In this document: piece by piece, positions 13,876-16,818 of the stretch
Position numbering within the stretch: the stretch's first letter is position 1
Layout: the number at the start of each line of letters is the position of its first letter
Source: Gammaproteobacteria bacterium
GTDB taxonomy: Bacteria; Pseudomonadota; Gammaproteobacteria; UBA6429; Thiohalophilaceae
NCBI GenBank assembly: GCA_024639445.1
Contig: JAHEIJ010000012.1
Coordinates: 1-16,818 of the forward strand
Reading direction: 5' to 3'
DNA length: 16,818 nt
Notes under the pieces: generated by a model
Told to the model about the DNA's origin: nothing
The model's database searches: none
The model's input: the letters and a program-made list of their open reading frames with translations, nothing else
Program-made: the position numbers and the translations under genes

Positions 13876-15708
13876 ATGTATAACAATATGTCCGAATTTG
13901 CTGTTCAGTATAAAATCACCCCGGCTAATCCTGAGGCTCACCTCTTCCGCATAAGCTGTGTCATTAATAAACCGGATCCGGCAGGTCAACGGCTGTCCAT
14001 ACCGGCCTGGATCCCGGGAAGTTATATGATCCGTGACTTTGCTAAAAATGTTATCAGCCTGGATGCCGCAGCGAACGGTCAACGCCAGGAGCTGGAAAAA
14101 CTCGATAAAAGTACCTGGCAATGTGCACCCTGCGCTGGTCCGCTAACCCTGACATACGAGGTCTACGCCTGGGATTTATCTGTTCGCACCGCTCACCTTG
14201 ATACAACTCACGCTTTTTTCAATGGTACCAGTGTGTTTCTACGAGTTCATGGCAAAGAGGACAAAAGATGCAGTGTAGACATTCTTCCCCCCGAGGGTGA
14301 CAGCTATGCTGACTGGCGCGTTGCCACGGCCATGTCCCCACTCAAGGCTGAACTCTATGGTTTCGGGCTCTACCAGGCGGAAAATTATGATGAACTGGTC
14401 GACCATCCTGTTGAAATGGGAACATTTACGCTCGCGACATTTAAAGCCGGTGGTATCCCGCATGATATTGTTATTACCGGTCAACACCGCGCTGACATGG
14501 ATCGGCTTTGCGAAGATTTAAAGAAAATTTGTAATGCCCATATCAGCTTGTTTGGCGAATTGCCTCCAATTGAGCGCTACGTCTTCCTGGTCATGACCGT
14601 CGGTGATGGCTATGGTGGGCTGGAACATCGAGCATCGACCAGTTTATTGTGTAGTCGCAATGACCTGCCACTGAGGACAGACCATACGGTAACAGATAAC
14701 TATCGCACCTTCCTGGGTTTATGCAGCCATGAATATTTCCACACCTGGAATATAAAACGGATTAAGCCCGCAGCATTTCTCCCCTATGATCTGTCACAAG
14801 AATCATATACAGAACAACTGTGGGCTTTCGAAGGTATCACCTCATATTACGATGATTTGGCCCTGGTACGGAGCGGCATCATTGACCCCGCCTCCTATCT
14901 GGAACTGCTGGGTCAAACCATCACCCGGGTCTGGCGAGGCCAGGGACGATTTAAACAGAGCGTGGCGGAATCCAGCTTTGATACCTGGACCAAATTCTAT
15001 AAACAAGATGAAAGTGCGCCGAATAATATCGTCAGCTATTACACCAAAGGAAGTCTGATTGTACTGGCGCTGGACCTGACTATTCGACAAACGACTAACA
15101 ATCAAACATGCCTGGATGATCTGATGCGTTTGCTATGGCAGGAATATGGAAAACCCGGCAGAGGACTTGCGGAGCAGGAAATTGAGAAATTGCTCAGCGA
15201 ACTTATCGGCCAGGACATGACGGATTTTTTTGCCAATTATCTTTACGGTACACAAGACCTGCCACTTGAAAAGCTGTTAAAAACGGTCGGCATTGACTCC
15301 CATTTACGCGCCGCCAGCAGCGTGGATGACAAAGGCGGTAAGCCCGCTGATAATTCTAACGTCAAACCGGTCATCAACCTCGGGGCACGCGTTGCTGCCG
15401 ATCCGGCTGGCGCACTACTGACCCATGTGTTCGACAATGGACCGGCTCAATGCGCAGGTCTGGCTGCTGGTGATATTGTAGTGGCACTGGATGGAATACG
15501 CACAAGCAAGGACAATCTTGAAAAAAGTATCAATAGCTATCAAATCAATGACGAGGTCACTGTCCATGCCTTTAGGCGGGATGAGTTATGCGAATTTATG
15601 CTTGCTCTAGCAGCTGCACCCCTTGATACGTGTTATTTAGAATTTAATGACTCTGTCGATACAAAGCAGAAGACAGCCTGGCAACGCTGGTTGAATCAAA
15701 CACCATGA
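13876..15708 (+). CDS. M61 family metallopeptidase with C-terminal PDZ domain
   Basis: This is a zinc peptidase of the M61 (glycyl aminopeptidase) family. It has an N-terminal beta domain (about 5-180, including IPAWIPGSYMIRDFAKNV at 42-59), a thermolysin-like catalytic domain with HEYFH at 285-289 and the third zinc ligand E319 in WAFEGITSYY, and a PDZ domain (about 500-580) with GPAQCAGLAAGDIVVALDG. YGGLEHRAS (246-254) is another M61 hallmark. The 610 residues match the family. No signal peptide is visible, so it may be cytosolic. The first ATG is 13876; a second at 13888 (MSEFAVQY) starts closer to known family N-termini, and neither has a Shine-Dalgarno. It is 65 bp from the preceding gene. 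Substrate specificity cannot be inferred. Confidence 0.93.
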   Translation: MYNNMSEFAVQYKITPANPEAHLFRISCVINKPDPAGQRLSIPAWIPGSYMIRDFAKNVISLDAAANGQRQELEKLDKSTWQCAPCAGPLTLTYEVYAWDLSVRTAHLDTTHAFFNGTSVFLRVHGKEDKRCSVDILPPEGDSYADWRVATAMSPLKAELYGFGLYQAENYDELVDHPVEMGTFTLATFKAGGIPHDIVITGQHRADMDRLCEDLKKICNAHISLFGELPPIERYVFLVMTVGDGYGGLEHRASTSLLCSRNDLPLRTDHTVTDNYRTFLGLCSHEYFHTWNIKRIKPAAFLPYDLSQESYTEQLWAFEGITSYYDDLALVRSGIIDPASYLELLGQTITRVWRGQGRFKQSVAESSFDTWTKFYKQDESAPNNIVSYYTKGSLIVLALDLTIRQTTNNQTCLDDLMRLLWQEYGKPGRGLAEQEIEKLLSELIGQDMTDFFANYLYGTQDLPLEKLLKTVGIDSHLRAASSVDDKGGKPADNSNVKPVINLGARVAADPAGALLTHVFDNGPAQCAGLAAGDIVVALDGIRTSKDNLEKSINSYQINDEVTVHAFRRDELCEFMLALAAAPLDTCYLEFNDSVDTKQKTAWQRWLNQTP

Positions 15709-15731
15709 GAAACCAAGATAAGGTATAAGCC

Positions 15732-16097
15732 ATGACCACACAAGATTCTGGAAACAATGATGCTGATTTTGGGCAAACCGTCCACTCATCCCTCGTCTCA
15801 TTGACCCAGATAGTCTATATCCTGCAGGCCCTGGGATATCTCACTGGGATCAGCTATATCGCGGCGGTGATCGTTAATTACGTCAAGATTGATGATGTCA
15901 GGGGAACCTGGCTGGAGTCCCATTTCCGCTGGCAAATACGCACATTCTGGTACAGCATGTTATGGTATTTGTTGGGGGCGCTGACCTTCTTCATTTTTGT
16001 TGGTTATTTACTTATCGTATTCACTACATTCTGGGTAATGTATCGCATTATCAAGGGTTGGGTTCGCTTGTATGACAATAAGCCGATGTATGTGTAA
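15732..16097 (+). CDS. small inner-membrane protein, DUF4870-like
   Basis: The 121-residue product is a small membrane protein of unknown function. A polar N-terminal stretch of about 20 residues precedes one membrane helix (about 26-50), a loop with DDVRGTWLESHFRWQIRTFW (54-73), and a long hydrophobic stretch (about 72-106) that can hold two helices split near G91. The segment RGTWLESHFRWQIRTFW followed by YRIIKGW and a terminal DNKPM pattern is familiar from conserved proteobacterial membrane proteins of the DUF4870 kind. It starts 23 nt after the M61 peptidase stop, with AAGG (15719-15722) upstream, so the two are probably cotranscribed. A role cannot be stated. Confidence 0.8.
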   Translation: MTTQDSGNNDADFGQTVHSSLVSLTQIVYILQALGYLTGISYIAAVIVNYVKIDDVRGTWLESHFRWQIRTFWYSMLWYLLGALTFFIFVGYLLIVFTTFWVMYRIIKGWVRLYDNKPMYV

Positions 16098-16141
16098 CCT
16101 TAACAGTGGCAATCCAGCTCTCGCCATCAGATTAACGCCTC

Positions 16142-16525
16142 ATGTCTTCTGCTATCCTGTTTTCCATCATTGAGTCTCCGCTGCATCCTGATTTTTCGGC
16201 AGTTTACACGCGCGCCGGTATTCAGGAGGTCAAGTTGCGTTCAACCAGGAAGGCCATTAGTGAACTAAAAAAACAAACGCCTGATTACGTCGTAGCTGAG
16301 TTTTTTTATGGCTATGGTAATAATTATGCGGGCGTAAACATCAGCAATCTTGATGTCTTTCTTTACAGTCTACAACGGTACGCCCCGCAAGCACGAGTCA
16401 TTGTTATGGTGGATAAATCAGAACGGCAATACGTGGATAAACTTCAGGAACTCTTTTCCCTGCACGCGATATTGCAACACCCAGTAAGTGGCGCAGAAAT
16501 TAAAGCAGTGCTGAACGCCACCTAG
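16142..16525 (+). CDS. hypothetical protein, possible degenerate receiver-like fold
   Basis: I do not recognise a family by name. The 127-residue protein has an alternating strand/helix pattern that suggests a CheY/flavodoxin-like domain: AILFSII (4-10), PDYVVAEFFYG (47-57), ARVIVMV (84-90) and HAILQHPVSGAEIKAVL (108-124). Were it a receiver, the phosphoacceptor position at the end of the third strand would be E53 instead of Asp, and the conserved Lys before Pro would be H113, so it would not be phosphorylatable in the usual way. It follows the membrane-protein gene by 44 bp on the same strand and converges on the methyltransferase gene, 13 bp away. Confidence 0.7.
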   Translation: MSSAILFSIIESPLHPDFSAVYTRAGIQEVKLRSTRKAISELKKQTPDYVVAEFFYGYGNNYAGVNISNLDVFLYSLQRYAPQARVIVMVDKSERQYVDKLQELFSLHAILQHPVSGAEIKAVLNAT

Positions 16526-16538
16526 CCAGTGATCAGAC

Positions 16539-16818
16539 CTACTGGTTTACCTGGTAATAGTGCAGACTGAATAAGTCATCTGCATCAGTCCAGACGGTAA
16601 CCAGTTCAAATCCAGCCACCTGGGCGAGCCCGGAAAATTCCTCAACGGTATACTTATAGGAGCTTTCCGTATGAATGGTTTCAGCTTCGTTAAAATTCAC
16701 CACCTCATCGCCAACCGCTATAATCTGATTTTCGCGGCTTGAAAGATGCATCTCTATACGACCCATAAGTGGGTTATAAAAGGCCTTGTGCTTAAACGCA
16801 TCAATATTAAACCGTCCA
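16539..16818 (-). CDS. EgtD-like SAM-dependent histidine methyltransferase, C-terminal part (cut by window edge)
   Basis: The reading frame is open from the stop at 16539 to the right window edge, so this is the 3' end of a gene that starts outside; the ATG at 16766 is internal. The visible ~92 residues match the C-terminus of the EgtD family, which trimethylates the alpha-amine of histidine toward ergothioneine: FNIDAFKHKAFYN, then GRIEMHLSSRENQ, ETIHTESSYKYT and VWTDADDLFSLHYY. The E and second S in HTESS probably correspond to the histidine-binding Glu/Ser of the mycobacterial enzyme. Whether the partner EgtB-type gene lies further right cannot be seen, so the pathway is inferred. Some members of this family have other or unknown substrates. 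Confidence 0.88.
   Translation of the reverse strand, partial: GRFNIDAFKHKAFYNPLMGRIEMHLSSRENQIIAVGDEVVNFNEAETIHTESSYKYTVEEFSGLAQVAGFELVTVWTDADDLFSLHYYQVNQ

Noticed and set aside
16527..16550. Possible terminator between the two convergent genes at the right end
   Set aside because: Only a 5-bp CCAGT/ACTGG stem with a 10-nt loop and no T run is present.

Overview
The window reads as a chromosomal housekeeping segment of a mid-GC gammaproteobacterium. The core order icd / rluE / nudJ / mnmA / hflD / purB, with icd divergent from rluE, is the order I know from Escherichia coli, and roxA (ycfD) follows purB, which also fits a gammaproteobacterium. Two genes interrupt the E. coli-type order: a GGDEF-EAL cyclic-di-GMP gene between icd and rluE, and aconitase A between hflD and purB. 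So the organism is probably not an enteric bacterium. I cannot name a genus.

Left part (1-3190, minus strand): the N-terminal 163 codons of NADP-isocitrate dehydrogenase, with its own extended -10 promoter, lie downstream of a membrane-anchored PAS-GGDEF-EAL protein whose catalytic motifs are intact. A 129-bp divergent intergenic region follows. Middle (3191-6035, plus strand): an rRNA/tRNA modification run of rluE, nudJ, mnmA and hflD, with a 101-nt rluE/nudJ overlap and a perfect palindrome just before mnmA. Then acnA (6195-8855) is a self-contained unit with a consensus -10, a strong Shine-Dalgarno sequence and a clear intrinsic terminator.

Right part (8905-16818): a small unknown 63-codon ORF comes first. 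A tight run follows: purB, roxA (ribosomal protein L16 arginine hydroxylase), a GNAT acetyltransferase, an unrecognised conserved-looking protein and a short exported secretin-like protein. After the first gap these are joined by 8-, 1- and 4-nt overlaps, so they are probably one operon. An M61 metallopeptidase with a PDZ domain, a small membrane protein and a CheY-fold-like hypothetical protein follow on the same strand. Converging on them is the C-terminus of an EgtD-like histidine methyltransferase that runs out of the window.

Functionally the segment joins TCA-cycle enzymes (icd, acnA), purine synthesis (purB) and translation-associated modification (rluE, mnmA, roxA). I see no mobile element, CRISPR array, tRNA or rRNA, and no clear new defence or biosynthetic system. 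The least explained items are the orphan secretin-like protein and its two upstream partners, the small ORF at 9073-9264, and the two insertions into a conserved core block. No gene-free stretch exceeds 300 bases.
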